DNA from: Aurifilum marmelostoma
Lineage: Eukaryota; Ascomycota; Sordariomycetes; Diaporthales; Cryphonectriaceae
Reading direction: 5' to 3'
Assembly: GCA_027559495.1 (NCBI GenBank)
Contig: JAMXSV010000001.1
Location: forward strand, 806,001 to 870,000
DNA: 64,000 nt
Both the position numbers and the translations under genes were made by a program. The stretch's first letter is position 1; every line of letters starts with the position of its first letter. The notes under the pieces are model-generated. The model did no database searches, was not told the DNA's origin, and saw nothing but the letters and a program-made list of their open reading frames with translations. Below are positions 32,923-44,726 of this stretch, piece after piece.

Positions 32923-35900
32923 GATGTAAGTGGATTGCTTGGCTGCTTTTGTTTAGAGGTAGTCACGTTGTGCTTTTTAAGATCCAGTTGGGCAGAATCT
33001 CTCTCGTACTTTCTTCTCTCTTCCTCTAGGACTTGAGTTCTGGGGGATGGCAGTCGTATTTATGGCCAATTCACTGGGCGCAGGCCCTCACCCTTGTACA
33101 GGACAATATGACGACGATACAACCAGGCAGCACATCCAAAGCTCGGAGTGACAGCTGTCCCCATGACACAGAATGTGGCTCCTCATGGCTCAGCGTAACC
33201 TCGTGTCATCGCCTCTCGTGTCATCAAGCAATAAGGCCTCACTCCTGCTGCTGCTGCTGTCATTGCTGCTGCTCCTCCTTCTCCTCATCTCCCTCCTTCA
33301 CGGACGAGGGTGGTCAGCGACTTCAGCCCTTTAGGTCCAAATGGCTCCCTCAGCTGGAGGCAGAGACTGCCCGACCGAGAGCTTGCCCAATTTTCCTATC
33401 CCCCAAGGCCCCCTTCAAGGCCACGAGACTGGGTTGTGGTGTACTGAGGAGGCAAAACCTTGGCTGGATCTCCGATGGGGAAAGGGCACTCAGTCATGCC
33501 AGCCTCACCTCAGATTCCCCAGAGAGCGTTGGACCCATCGGTCTTATTCGTCGTGTGACGAGTCGCTAATTTTTGGAGGGGTTGGAAATAGGCACTTCCT
33601 CACTCGCTGGTGGGCAAGCAAGCGCAAAGTTCCGCCGCTTTCCGTCCGTGTAAGCTTATATTACTTACTGATCAAGCACAATAGCTCGGACCCCGACACG
33701 ACTATCCTGCTCTTCGTTCTTTGGGCGTCGTTGTGATGCTGGCCCCCTCGAAAAGACTGGCACACTAAGCCAAGGATGTGAGCGTGTGGATGATGTGAAA
33801 ATGGACATTGAACCCAGAGCCAGCCAAGGGCGTGTACAGTACGCGCCCAGGCAAATGATCGAGAGACGGGGTAGCCTTGCTAGCCTTGTCAGGTGCATGT
33901 CAGCGTGTACTCGAAGCACCATGAAGTTGTCTGCGCCCATAAGATGTCAAGCAACGAGGCTTGCAGTGTTGGGGGGTAAAATCTGAGAAAGGAAAACCAA
34001 AAAAGACCTTGCAACCATTTGGGACCACCCTTCTAAATCTGTGAACCACGGCCAACTGGGCGCGGTCCAATCATTCTTGACAGACCCGCATCCATCGCTC
34101 CGGATCTACCGCCTTGCATGCAGGTACACATAAGAACTCCTCTTCACCGCCGCCCTGGCTCCCAAGTCAGCCGCGATTGGTTTCGGCTGCCCATCGGTGC
34201 GGGCGGCATTAGGCTGACAGAACCATCGCACGTGGGTGTGGGCACCCAGCCTTGCCTGTCCAGCCAGTGCCTGTGATCTGACAGGATTGGTAAGCCAGCA
34301 GCGCCAGCAAATAGCAGGCGCGGGGCTGATGCCTGGCAAATATGCTCGTAGCCAGGGAGCGACCGACCGCGCGGTCAAGTCCAGCTGGCGCTCAGGAGGA
34401 GGGGAAACGCGGCGCTGCGGACAGAGTACACACATGACCACTTCGTCACTGGGTCTCGTCGAAGGATCACTTCTGGAATTCAGCCCTGCTTGCACCACAC
34501 AGCGAGGGGTTGAGGGAGTGGGTGTATGTTTGTTTGTGTAAGCCGGTGGCGGGCGGACGTGCCGAACGCTGTGCTATAGTACACAAAGGAGGCTGAGTCC
34601 CAATCGAAGTTCCTGCCTGGATGTCAGTATTATGACGTTCTTATGGGAAAGCCAACTAACCTACAGTAGATTCTTGGTCAGACAGACCTGCAGCGCCCTC
34701 CCCAAAAAGGAGAAGGATCATTGTCACAATGGCAAGGTAGGCCGAGCGAGTGAGGAGCTGTACCATACGTGGGTATACGCGGGTGAGACGTGAGTCAAGA
34801 TGCTGCTTTTGGTTCTGTCAGGCCCACGACATGAGCAAGTGGCTGTAGAACCGCGAAAAGCAATGAAGAAGGTTGGATGGAGGTCCTGTCTGTCTGCTCA
34901 CGGTAAGGAAGGCAAGACAGAGAACCAGCTAGCGGGGCACCTCCTGCCAGTTCCCCCGTTTACTTCCTTCCTAACCTAGCTCCTATAGGGCGATGCAGTA
35001 GGAAGGAGCGACTACCAGATTCCAACAGTGCTTACTGGGGTGTTCTCACCTTAGAGCTACTGTAGCTTGCACTACGCAGTATAGCAGAAATCTCCCCTTG
35101 CTTTATCGATAACAACTACTATTCGGTTATTTGGCTGCACCAGTATTTTTGTGTTCACGGCTGAGCTGAGTGCCGCACCTAGGCATGGCGACATTGGTTC
35201 CACGGGTTCGCTCACATGGTTCGTTCCTGTCCTCCCTTTTGATAGTGCCTGTGTAACTGTGTCGGACTCGGAAGTGCATGATCTCGCCCGCCCGAAGCAG
35301 CGGCCCTTTTTATCTCTCTCGTGCCAGGGTTCGAGACACAGCGGCTATGCCATAAATAACGCTGGTGGGCCTTAACTGCAGCGCAGTTTCATACAAACAG
35401 GGCGCGTGTCCAGGGCACAAGGGCTTGCCTGAGGCTGAGTATCATTCTATCGACTCGAGTCTTGCTTCTCTGCATGATGATAATCTACCTTGCTCCTGAG
35501 AATTGGTGGCGATGCAGTGGCAGAAGGGTAGACAGGACGGAGAAATAGATGCAAGGTTCAAGACCCCTCGAGCTTGCCAGAGTACACAGCCACGCCACGC
35601 CAGTCAGGGACACAACGGCGATATGCATCACCTTTCCAAGTGCTCCGGACGTAGTATATTGGGCGAAACTCAAAAAATAAAGAGGTGTAATATGCTAAGT
35701 AATTGTCACAACTGCTTTCATGATTGTTGGCTATGCACCGGGCATGCTCACGAAGATAGGACGAGCTGGGTGGGATGGGCTAAAGATACCTCCCTCAAGA
35801 AAGATGCCGGGCGGGTGCTGCAACACAAGCATGAGACAAGGCCTATAGTACAGAGTATGTGTTGCCCTATTGTGCGACCGGACATGGCGACATGGACATT

Positions 35901-38730
35901 CTGCGAGAACAAAATAGTATGCGCGCAGGTTGCGAGAACGGGCCGCTGAAACGTTCCCTGTCCAGGTTGCACAGCGGGCACTGGGGTGATGGCTCTGGTA
36001 GGCTGCAGGAGGGTGGATCGTCATTGAGCCCCAACAGATATGTTCCCTATTGGAAGATGGATGCTTTTACAGCTGCAGGTGGCTGAACAGAAGTACTACA
36101 CAGTGTGCGTGTACAGCTACAGTAAGTTACAGATGTACTACTTGTACATAGTCAGTAGTTGAGTTTGGGCCTGACCACCTTAATTCTGGGCTGGTGGTGA
36201 CGACCTCAATACCGGCCGGGCTTGAGCCTAAGCCTGTGCTTGATCTTGGTGTCACTCGCCCCTAATGTCGATCAAGCATGGTGCCCCTGAGGCTATGTAG
36301 GAAAACAAGAAGAAAGAATGAGGTGTAGCACAGGAAACCAGAGTCATGATGACTGCATGCATGCATGAATCCCCTGCAGTGATGAATCAAGTTTTGGCGC
36401 ATGATATGCATGTAGATGGGGATTGACACAGCCTTTGTCCTTGACAGTATAGGGAGAGAGGATCATCACTCAATCAGTGAAATGTGTGTGTGTGTGTGTG
36501 TGTGAATCGCTCTGTAAAAGGACCAGTCGGCATGGGCCACGCAATCAACAACATGCATACATGCATGCTGCAGTTACATTGGACTACTGTATGCTGTGTG
36601 TGTGTGTACATCTCCCTCTGTGCTTGTGTGTGTGTGTGTGTATGTTGACCAACCATGACCTGCTCATACATGATACCTCGTACCATGTACATCCAGCAGT
36701 ATTGAGCATGTTCACACTTTCTGTAGCGGGTTCTCTCGTAGATTTTGCTCCTCCCCTGCTGCAGGTCCTAGTGAGCAACCCCCTGTCACTCTCCGGCACA
36801 GACGGGTAGATCCCTGCAAACAGGCTACTGGCACTAGAGACAAGCGTTGCTCGTTCCTGATCTTCAAGTGTTCATCTCCCATCTTTCCTTCCCACACTTC
36901 GTCTCCACATGGGATTTCTTTTTTGGCCTTGTCTAGTAGCTCTTGTCAAGGGGGCCCGAGAAAGCAGGCAAGCCACCAAGCTTCCAAGCTTCCTCAAGCT
37001 TCAGAGCGCGGGGCGTCAAGACACAACCCCCCCCCCCCCCACACCCCGCTGTCTCTACTCTTCCTAAGACGGCATGCTGCTTGCTGCACTTCCTCACCAG
37101 AACCTGTTTTTGCATCCAATCCCTATCCTGGCTGGCCCACAATGTCCCGATCGCTTGCATATCTCCTCCTCCTGGTCTCCCGCCCTCTCGTGCTGGTTTA
37201 ATCTCCCAACAGCTGATACGACACACACCAATCGAGCAGCCCGGACCAGTCGGGTGTGAGCTTGACCTGGGTCAGGCCAGGCCAGGGTCGGCGACGTGGC
37301 AGACCATTTACCAAAGCGGACGAGGACCAAGCAGCGCGAAGAGGAAATTTGGACATGTGAATGCAACCTTAATGGCGCCAGCAGGGCAAGCAGCCCGCCC
37401 AATACGTACATGGCGCAGGCTCAGGGCGCGCTCGCTTGTGCATTTTTCTGGTGGGTCCCCGCGGTTCATGGTCCGTCTCAATACTACGACATTACTATGG
37501 CACGTATGGTAACTCTGGGGTGGTGGTACGTATTCGCTATAGTACTTTACTTTACTTGCTACCGCAACTTGTATACTAGGTACCATATTCTGGGATGTAC
37601 ACGGTACTCGGCACAGGCCAGTCGAACAGCACCAGGCCATGTCCCTATCGTCAGTGATCGAGCAGTGGAGTGGACGGATGAGGAATGGAGCACCAGGGCA
37701 AGATGGAAAACAGATCGATCAGGTCTACTTGGGTCCAGTGTACGGTCGCACTCAACCTCATACTGTACATCAAAGAACGTGCGAGCTGAGCTGCCCGGCC
37801 TGTTCGTCATACACACACACACCTCTGCAGATCCCGTCGTGGCATCACATCAGGGTCATATGCCAGAGAGATGACCACTTGCGTCGTCTCCTCGTTCTCG
37901 TCGTTGTCGCCGTCCTCCTTCTCGTCTTCCTGCGGGCGTAAGCTACTATCAACACGCTACGGGTGTACACGACGGGGTATCCCCTGGGTCAAGAAAGCTG
38001 TTCGTCTGGTCTCGGATAGCTCTCCTTAAGCTCTCTTGTGTTTCTCCCTCTCTTTTCGCACTCGCTGACTCTCTCACTTCTTGTTCCCGTCTCCGATCCA
38101 CCTCCTTCCCGGCGCCTCAGTGGTCAATCATTTCCGTCTCGGGCAGTCTAGCTGCTGTTCGGGTGTGGTCAATCCTTATCCACATAGCTTTTTCTACTAT
38201 TAGCTTGTCGACCTGCACACTCGGTTCACAGCCGAGTCCATATGTTGACAAAATAACTAGGCCATCGTCACCTCAAAGTCTTCTACATTGACATAGTACA
38301 TCCTCTCTCAGCCGGACATCCCCCCTTGCGACCCCCGGGTCGAGTGAAAACTCAACCTAATTCTCCTCCTCCTCCTACTATTACTTGGCATTGACCTTGT
38401 ACCCCTTCTCCTCCTCTCCACCGCCTGGGAACCTTCGTTTCACACAACACGACCACACAGACCAGGACTATTTTCCTCAGTCCGTTCTTCCGAGACACAC
38501 GGGCAGGCAGGCGAGGAGACAGCTCGATCACTTCTCTTCTCCTCTTCTCTGTCCCTTCATTTGCTGTGGAGGATGCGTTCGAATTATCATCCTACTACAT
38601 TCTAACACTTCCAACACAAATCGCCACGGAAGTTTTGAATCCTCCTCTTCTTTTGGGCGGGGAAACACGGACTCGGTCGTTGCGAAGAAGCTGGAGGCGA
38701 GCTCCGGGCCGCCTGTTGGAATTACACAAC
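32923..38730. other. 5.8 kb intergenic region between divergent genes
   Basis: The catalase gene leaves on the minus strand and the DUF4203 gene on the plus strand. In between, open frames are short (the longest about 189 codons at 36943-37512), overlapping and without family features. The region holds (GT)n at 36483-36504, C13 at about 37027-37040, and CT-rich sequence at 38040-38110 and 38370-38430 that is likely the DUF4203 leader. No tRNA, transposon or terminal repeat was recognised by eye. Confidence 0.5.
36483..36504. repeat. (GT)n microsatellite
   Basis: About 11 GT units; a second shorter array lies at about 36595-36645. Confidence 0.85.
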
Positions 38731-41700
38731 ATGAGGACTACTGCCGCGGCCCAGAGGATATGGGCTTCTCTGGCACTGTTGTTGTGTCTGAACCTCGCCT
38801 TAGCTGGCATCGTGCCACTATCTCCACGACGGGACGATACGAGCACAACCCAAGCCGTTGCATCGACAGATTCTGCTTCAGTCTCGTCGACTGCAACCAG
38901 TGATGGCACCTCTACATCCAAATCGTCTGTGTCCGTCACTTCAGCGACTGGAGCGGATATTACTACCTCGGACACCGCTATTGCGTCGACCACATCCACC
39001 ACATTTTCGTCCGTCATGTCTGCCACCCCGACTGCCTCTCTCAATAGCACGCTCTTCAACAGTGAGTCTTCCGTTTCTGTCAATTGGGATATCTCTGTGG
39101 CAAAATTTTCTAAAGTCTAGATGATAGTCACGATAGCAGCTGGTGAACTTCCTATACACCCACAAATCACACCCGGTTTCTCGGTGGCGGGGGTCATCCT
39201 GATAGCTTCGGGGATTGCCTACGCACTGGTCGGCATCAAGACACGTTGGCTCCACTGTTTTTTCTCGGTTGGCTTCCTCGCGGCTCTTGGTGTCACGGTT
39301 CTCATTCTGTACGTGATGGACCCGCCGATTAGCAAGAGTGTCCAGGGGGCCTACGTCGTCGCAGTGACGGGATCTGGGGTCTTATTGGGTGGTGGTTCCC
39401 TCATATTCAAAGACATCCTCGAGTGTCTGGGCTGCCTGTTGGGTGGCTTCTGTCTCTCTATGTGGCTTTTGACTCTCAGGGCCGGAGGTCTTCTCGGCGC
39501 CGGCAGCTCTGGAAATGTCATCTTCATCTGTCTCTTCTCCGCCGCAGGCCTGGCCACCTTCTTCAGCCGCAGGACGAGGGCTTATGTCATGATCGGATGC
39601 ATCGCCTTCAGCGGCGCCACAGCAACCGTCATCGGCATCGACTGCTTCAGCCGCGCCGGTCTGAAGGAGTACTGGGCCTGGATCTGGGACCTGAACGACA
39701 ACCTCTTTCCGCTTGGTGCTGAGGATACCTACCCCCTGACGAGAGGCATCCGCGTCGAGCAGGCCGTCACCATCATCCTCTTCCTCTGTGGGATCATGTC
39801 GCAGATGAGGGTGTGGAAGATCATCAAGGAACGACGCGCTCGGAGAGAGGCGGATCGCGTGGAGGCCCAGGCCGCCCTACAGGCAGAGGAGGAGAATGTA
39901 GGGAGGGACATTGAGCGCACAAATGCTAATGAGAGACGCCACTGGGACGCGGTATATGGCGACCCGTCAGTCAAGAAGTCGTCCAGTGTGCATTCGGCCC
40001 GTGACTCCGGGATGGGAGATGCCGAGAGCGAGAAGAAGATCTTCAACAAGAACTCCACCAGCGCTAGTTTCACAACAGTCTCACAGCGGTCGCCGGTAGA
40101 CGACCCAGAGAATATCGAGTTGGCTGACATGTCCAACGACGGCGAAGTGCCATCTACTGTTCCTACCACGCAAGCGAACACGATGCCCGAACCGGTCATG
40201 ACCAAAGATCACCAAGATGGAAAGGTCACTGTTCGGGTGGTAGTGGACGAAGTAGACGGTCCCGCGACGCCCGAGAAAGAAGGTCTGGACGAGACTGCAC
40301 CTGCTGATGGCATCGGTAGAGAGCAGGAGGTCCGCTCGTCCATCGACCGGCCCATAGAAGGGTCGCAGTCGACAGTCAATGTCCCTGTTCCACAGGTGGT
40401 TCCCCTACCATTCAGGGTGCCCGTCATTGAGACCGACACCGCAGGTGATGTTGACGACAATTCATCTATAGCCGCTCACTTCGACCAGAACGACAATTTA
40501 CGGGAGACCCGGAGCATCGAGAGTCGGAGGAGCTCGTTCGCCAAGCGCCTGTCCACAAGTTCGGCCAACCTCTTCCGCAAGCTATCGCAGAATTCCCTTT
40601 CTCGGCAACTGGAGATGGCGGCTAGGGGGAACTGCTGCTGAGAGCAGAGAGGATTTGACTGGCAACATTCGTGACTCGATCGCTGCTACTTTCGACGATG
40701 AGAGCTTGGTCGACGATGACGATCTCTCGACAGGGTCTGTCCGTGAACGGCCTATCAGCAGGGAAATTAGAGCTGAGCTCGGGGGGAAAGTCTCGGGAGA
40801 AGAGGCGAGTGCAGACGTGGCTACACTGAACAAAGGCGTCTCTGCCGAAGGTGAAGTAGAGGGGTCTGAGAAGAAGCAGAAGGCAGTGGACAACATGGTT
40901 GAGAACAAGGAAGAGTCCAAGGTGGGCAGGTCGTCGAGCTCCGAGACGGACTCAGAATCCAGAATCCTGACCAAGGATCACCTTCCCAGCGGGCTGTCCA
41001 GGATCGCCCTATCGTACCGGACCAACGAGTGGGTAAAACACTTGAGCCACGCCGAGGCTCCAGCTCGAGACGAGTTAAGTCTGCCGCAACCTGTCGCGCC
41101 AGCGGTCACCAAGGCAGCCGAGGACCGCGTGGCCCCGGTGAATGTGGTCGAGCTGCAGAAGACCGCTGTGAACGCTGCTCCCCCTCCAGCTCTGCCCAGG
41201 TCTGTCTCGGCCATGTCGTTGCTTCAGACCGGCAGCCGATCATCATCTGCTCAGAACCTCGCTGTGCCTAGTGGCGGAGCCCCCACCAAATCGCCTCGCC
41301 GCTCCACAAGGAAGTCGGGAGTCAACCCTCATCCTGAACAAGGACGAGTTTCCTCGCCCATGGTGAGTGCAATCGCCGAAATTGATAGCCGCGACAATGC
41401 AGGGCGCAGTGGCAGCAGACAGGCAGGTGTGCAAGCTGCAGCGGCTGCTCCCGTCGGGAATATGCCTCTAGGTGCATCTCCGTCTCCACCACCAGACAGC
41501 GCTGGTAACGTCTCGGCCACGAGTCTGCCTAACTCTTCGAGACCGCCTGTGCCAGGTATCGTGTCCTACAACAGCCCACAGACCCTCATCGGGCAGAGGG
41601 ATATGCTCCTACGCGCAAAGAACCAGGCTCTCCGCCCAGATTCCCTGCTGCGCGGGAGCGTCCTGACGCTACCCCATGCCTCCACCACCGGGTCCGACGC

Positions 41701-42490
41701 GGGGTCGATGCACAATTCCGGCACCGTGACAGTCTTTGGGTCTCCGAGCAACGCAACTACCCCACCAGACAGTAACCCTAGCAGTCGTCGAACCTCGGGA
41801 GTCCATGGGCCCGCCGGCCCCGATGAGACTGACTTGGATGACATTCCTCTAAGCCAGCGCAGGACGATTATTCGAGAGCGCCGTAACAGCATCGCCTCTA
41901 TGAACAGCAGCAGCAACAACAACAACAACCAGGCACGCGGGCCCACCAACTCACGTCGGAGCAGCTTCGGCCATAACGGCGGAACAGCGGCAGGAGCGAG
42001 CAGCAACAACATCTCAACCGCGCCACCGCACCTGCAGCGCCGCTCGGACCTGCCAAGCCAGATCCAGCTCGGCGGTGGGCTCCGCCAGTCCTCTCAGATG
42101 ATGAACATGCGCAACAACAGCAGCGGAGCCATGACACCACTGGCAATGCCTTGGGGTGCAGGAGGTCATCGCCAGTCGCACATGGGGCCCGCGGCGGCAA
42201 CAGGAAGCGGAGCACTGATCAACTCTGTCTACGGCATCCCAGGGACCTCAACGAGCCATTCGCTGCTGCCGCACCAGACGCAGGTGTGGGACTCGGAGGT
42301 GTCGCGGGACCTTGAGGTACAGCGGCAGTTCCTGATGAACCAGAAGCAGGCAGACGCGACGAGGCGGGAGGCGAGGAAGGCCGATAGGGCCCGGGGGGAG
42401 CGCAAGTTCGAGGTCAGGATGAGATCCGAGACGCAGCTCATGGAGGCACACCGGGACGCGATGAGGAGAATGCAGAGCGGGGCGCGGTAG
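38731..42490 (+). CDS. DUF4203 multi-pass membrane protein with long cytosolic tail, one frame break
   Basis: Exon 1 (38731-39061) encodes a signal peptide (ASLALLLCLNLALAG) and a Ser/Thr-rich, probably O-glycosylated ectodomain. A short intron (gtgagt donor) leads to exon 2; acceptors at 39127, 39136 or 39139 all keep frame. Exon 2 encodes about seven helices of the DUF4203/TMEM198-like type (ITPGFSVAGVILIASGIAYA, then GGGSLIFKDILECLGCLLGG, then RTRAYVMIGCIAFSGAT). A tail of roughly 900 residues follows, with RTNEWVKHLS and a basic helical end (QRQFLMNQKQADATRREARK). The frame breaks at G5 40625-40629: as written it stops at 40641, but one G fewer continues through ESREDLTGNIRDS to 42490, about 1226 aa. 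Both halves belong together in fungal homologues as I know them. Function is unknown; a wall-stress or signalling role would be inference. Confidence 0.85.
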
Positions 42491-43147
42491 TAAGATTTGG
42501 GACTCCGGGGTACGGAGATTATTTCAATAATAATAATAACGTCTGATGAGTGATTTCTTTGGCGGTGGATGAGTTAGCTGGACGCTGTGGTTTGGACGGG
42601 ACAGGTCAAGGATGGGGGAACAACGAGGTCTGGAACAAAACAAAGATACCCACAATCATGCCATGATCTTTTTCTTCTATATACTTGTGAAATTCGCGAC
42701 TTTAGCTCTTAGAGAAATGTGTGCATGACCGTATGAAGGGAGTATTTATTCCGATTTATGGGGCAAATAGTCGGTTGGGGTCCTATACAGACTGGGCCAG
42801 GGGCATTTCAGGACGGCTCAACAGCACAGGAACTTTGGTTGTCCACATTAGATGCAGCCTACCAAGATAGAAAACCTTTGATCCAGTTTTGAACGCCTTG
42901 CAGCATCCAAACTAAAGAACAAGAGATCAGCGTTCGCGGGGTTGGTGTCAATGTTGACCCATCTGGTAGGAGGACACAAGAGCCGTCACCCAAAGGATGT
43001 GTAAAGAGCTGGTGCTTGTGTAAGCCGACTAGATTTTACCTCTCACAAAAAGAAACAAAAGAAAAACAAAAATGGATCTTGCGCGTGCATGTGTTAAAAA
43101 AAGAATTACAAAGTGGAATAACAGAAGCAAGAACATTAAGAAGTAAG

Positions 43148-43154
43148 AAAAAAA
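43148..43154 (-). terminator. RNA polymerase III T7 terminator
   Basis: Seven A on the plus strand give T7 on the tRNA strand, 20 nt past the tRNA 3' end, the usual polymerase III stop. Confidence 0.75.
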
Positions 43155-43174
43155 TGCAAAAGTGAAGGCTCGAA

Positions 43175-43246
43175 TAGCTACGCTTGGTTTCGATCCAAGG
43201 TCCTCCGGGTTATGAGCCCGGCGCTCTTCCCCTGAGCTACGTAGCT
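43175..43246 (-). tRNA. initiator tRNA-Met (CAT)
   Basis: A 72-nt cloverleaf without intron. The acceptor stem is AGCTACG/CGTAGCT with discriminator A, the D stem GCTC/GAGC, the anticodon stem CCGGG/CCCGG with loop CTCATAA, and the T stem CTTGG/CCAAG. It shows eukaryotic initiator hallmarks: an A1:T72 pair, three G:C pairs closing the anticodon stem, and a T loop ATCGAAA (A54 and A60 in place of T54-Psi55). It therefore brings the first methionine to the 40S subunit and is not the elongator tRNA-Met. Confidence 0.95.
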
Positions 43247-44306
43247 TATTTGCTGTGCAAGGATTGAAAACGACGGGGCTATATACCCTTGAGATAAGAC
43301 GTCATGGACGTAGTGACTCCACTACCCTCCCAACCATCGATGCAAAATATTTTGCATATTCATTATTGGTCTCTGATGTTTTGAGACTTGTAGAAGCCTG
43401 TTCCTTTTATCTTTTGAATTGAAAGTTTACAGAATCATCGGAACTCATGGGTAGGGGGCTCTTTAGTCTGAGCGAGGCAGCCTTGTGCTGGACTTTAGCC
43501 CATGTGGAGGAGGATCACAGGTTTAGTCCAAGCTGGTGCAAGAGAGAAAAAAAAAGATGGACAGAAAGGAGGGCAGTCAACAGCAACAACAGCACAGACA
43601 GAGTTTGCAGATTGGTATAGGCCTCTTTGTGATCTGTTGCCGGTCATAGTAGGTAGGATGACCTATTCTATCAGGTGACAATGACAGTTGATCATTTTCT
43701 AGTAGGACAGCTTTCATAGGGACTACTCAACCGGTCTCTACTATCACGCTGCGAACCTCGGGGCTCTGGCTATTGCAATGACCGTCTCTCTGCTTTCTTC
43801 CCTCTTTTCTTCTCACCTCTTTTCCTCCAGCCCATGCACCTTTTCCAGCATTGGAACTCCTACATTTCCACTCACCCACCACCCTTGAGGGGATGGAGAC
43901 CCACCGCCTACCTCGCTACTTCGCCAGCACGTGTGCTCCGTCTTACACGGTTGTCTGCCACGGAGGGAATGGAAGGGCTCTCGGTCCCGAGGGAAGAGAC
44001 AGACGGAGAGAGGAGAAGACCAACCTCGGGGTATCGGTGAGTACAGCGGTTGTATCATTTGTAATCCACTAGGGAAAGGGGGGCATGCAACACTCTTTCA
44101 TGCCGTCTGTGCCTTTTGCTCCTCGTGGAAAGGTAGTGGGAGAGGAGGACTATATAAATGGCGGGCTGTGGTAGAAAGACGCTGAGGAGGATGGTGGTAT
44201 CCCAACCCAAGGGTGGGCATCAATCTCAATAACCATCAAGGAAACACTCATTACAATATCGACAAGTCTTGTATCCAATCAAGATCAGTTTTATAAAAGA
44301 AAAAAA

Positions 44307-44726
44307 ATGGCATCCTCATCACCACCACCACCACCACCACCACCCACATCAGCCTCCACCCCCAAGGCCATCCTGACGATCGGCCTCAAGGCAGACCCCC
44401 AGTTCGACGAGGCAGCCATCCGGCGCAACATAGCCGAGCAGACCGCGGCAGCCCGCAGCGCGGGCATCGAGGCTGCCGTGTGCATCTTTGACCGGGCCAG
44501 CACGCCCGCCGACGTCGAGGCCCAGGTCAGGGCGCAGCTCCGGGCCCGGCGCTGGGACGGGGTCATGGTGGGGTTCGGGCTGCGGCGCGACCCGGCGCTG
44601 ACGGAGGTGTTTGAGATGGTGGTGAACCTGTGCGTGCAGGAGATCCGGCCGGTGCCGCGGTTGGCTTTCAACTCTGCGCCGCAGGATACTGCTACAACTC
44701 TCATCCGAGCGTTTTCTGAAGGATGA
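44307..44726 (+). CDS. small conserved hypothetical protein
   Basis: A single exon of 139 aa whose ATG follows an A-rich leader (the usual A at -3). A poly-Pro stretch at residues 6-13 precedes a compact alpha/beta-like domain. That domain contains AILTIGLKADPQFDEAAI, then GIEAAVCIFDRASTPADVEA, then the strand WDGVMVGFGLRRDP and a helix ending FEMVVNLCVQEIRP. I do not recognise the family. Alternating strands and helices suggest a small flavodoxin- or Rossmann-like fold, which is inference. Strong codon bias and a clear start make it likely real. Confidence 0.72.
   Translation: MASSSPPPPPPPPTSASTPKAILTIGLKADPQFDEAAIRRNIAEQTAAARSAGIEAAVCIFDRASTPADVEAQVRAQLRARRWDGVMVGFGLRRDPALTEVFEMVVNLCVQEIRPVPRLAFNSAPQDTATTLIRAFSEG

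Larger units (their letters stand above)
42491..44306. other. intergenic, contains one tRNA gene
   Basis: Apart from the initiator tRNA at 43175-43246 I see no gene. An 84-codon frame near 43931 has no features. The 44200-44300 stretch is the leader of the gene at 44307. Confidence 0.6.

Noticed and set aside
33033..37512. Several 110-189 codon frames in the catalase upstream gap
   Set aside because: Overlapping on both strands, no consistent codon bias, no domains.
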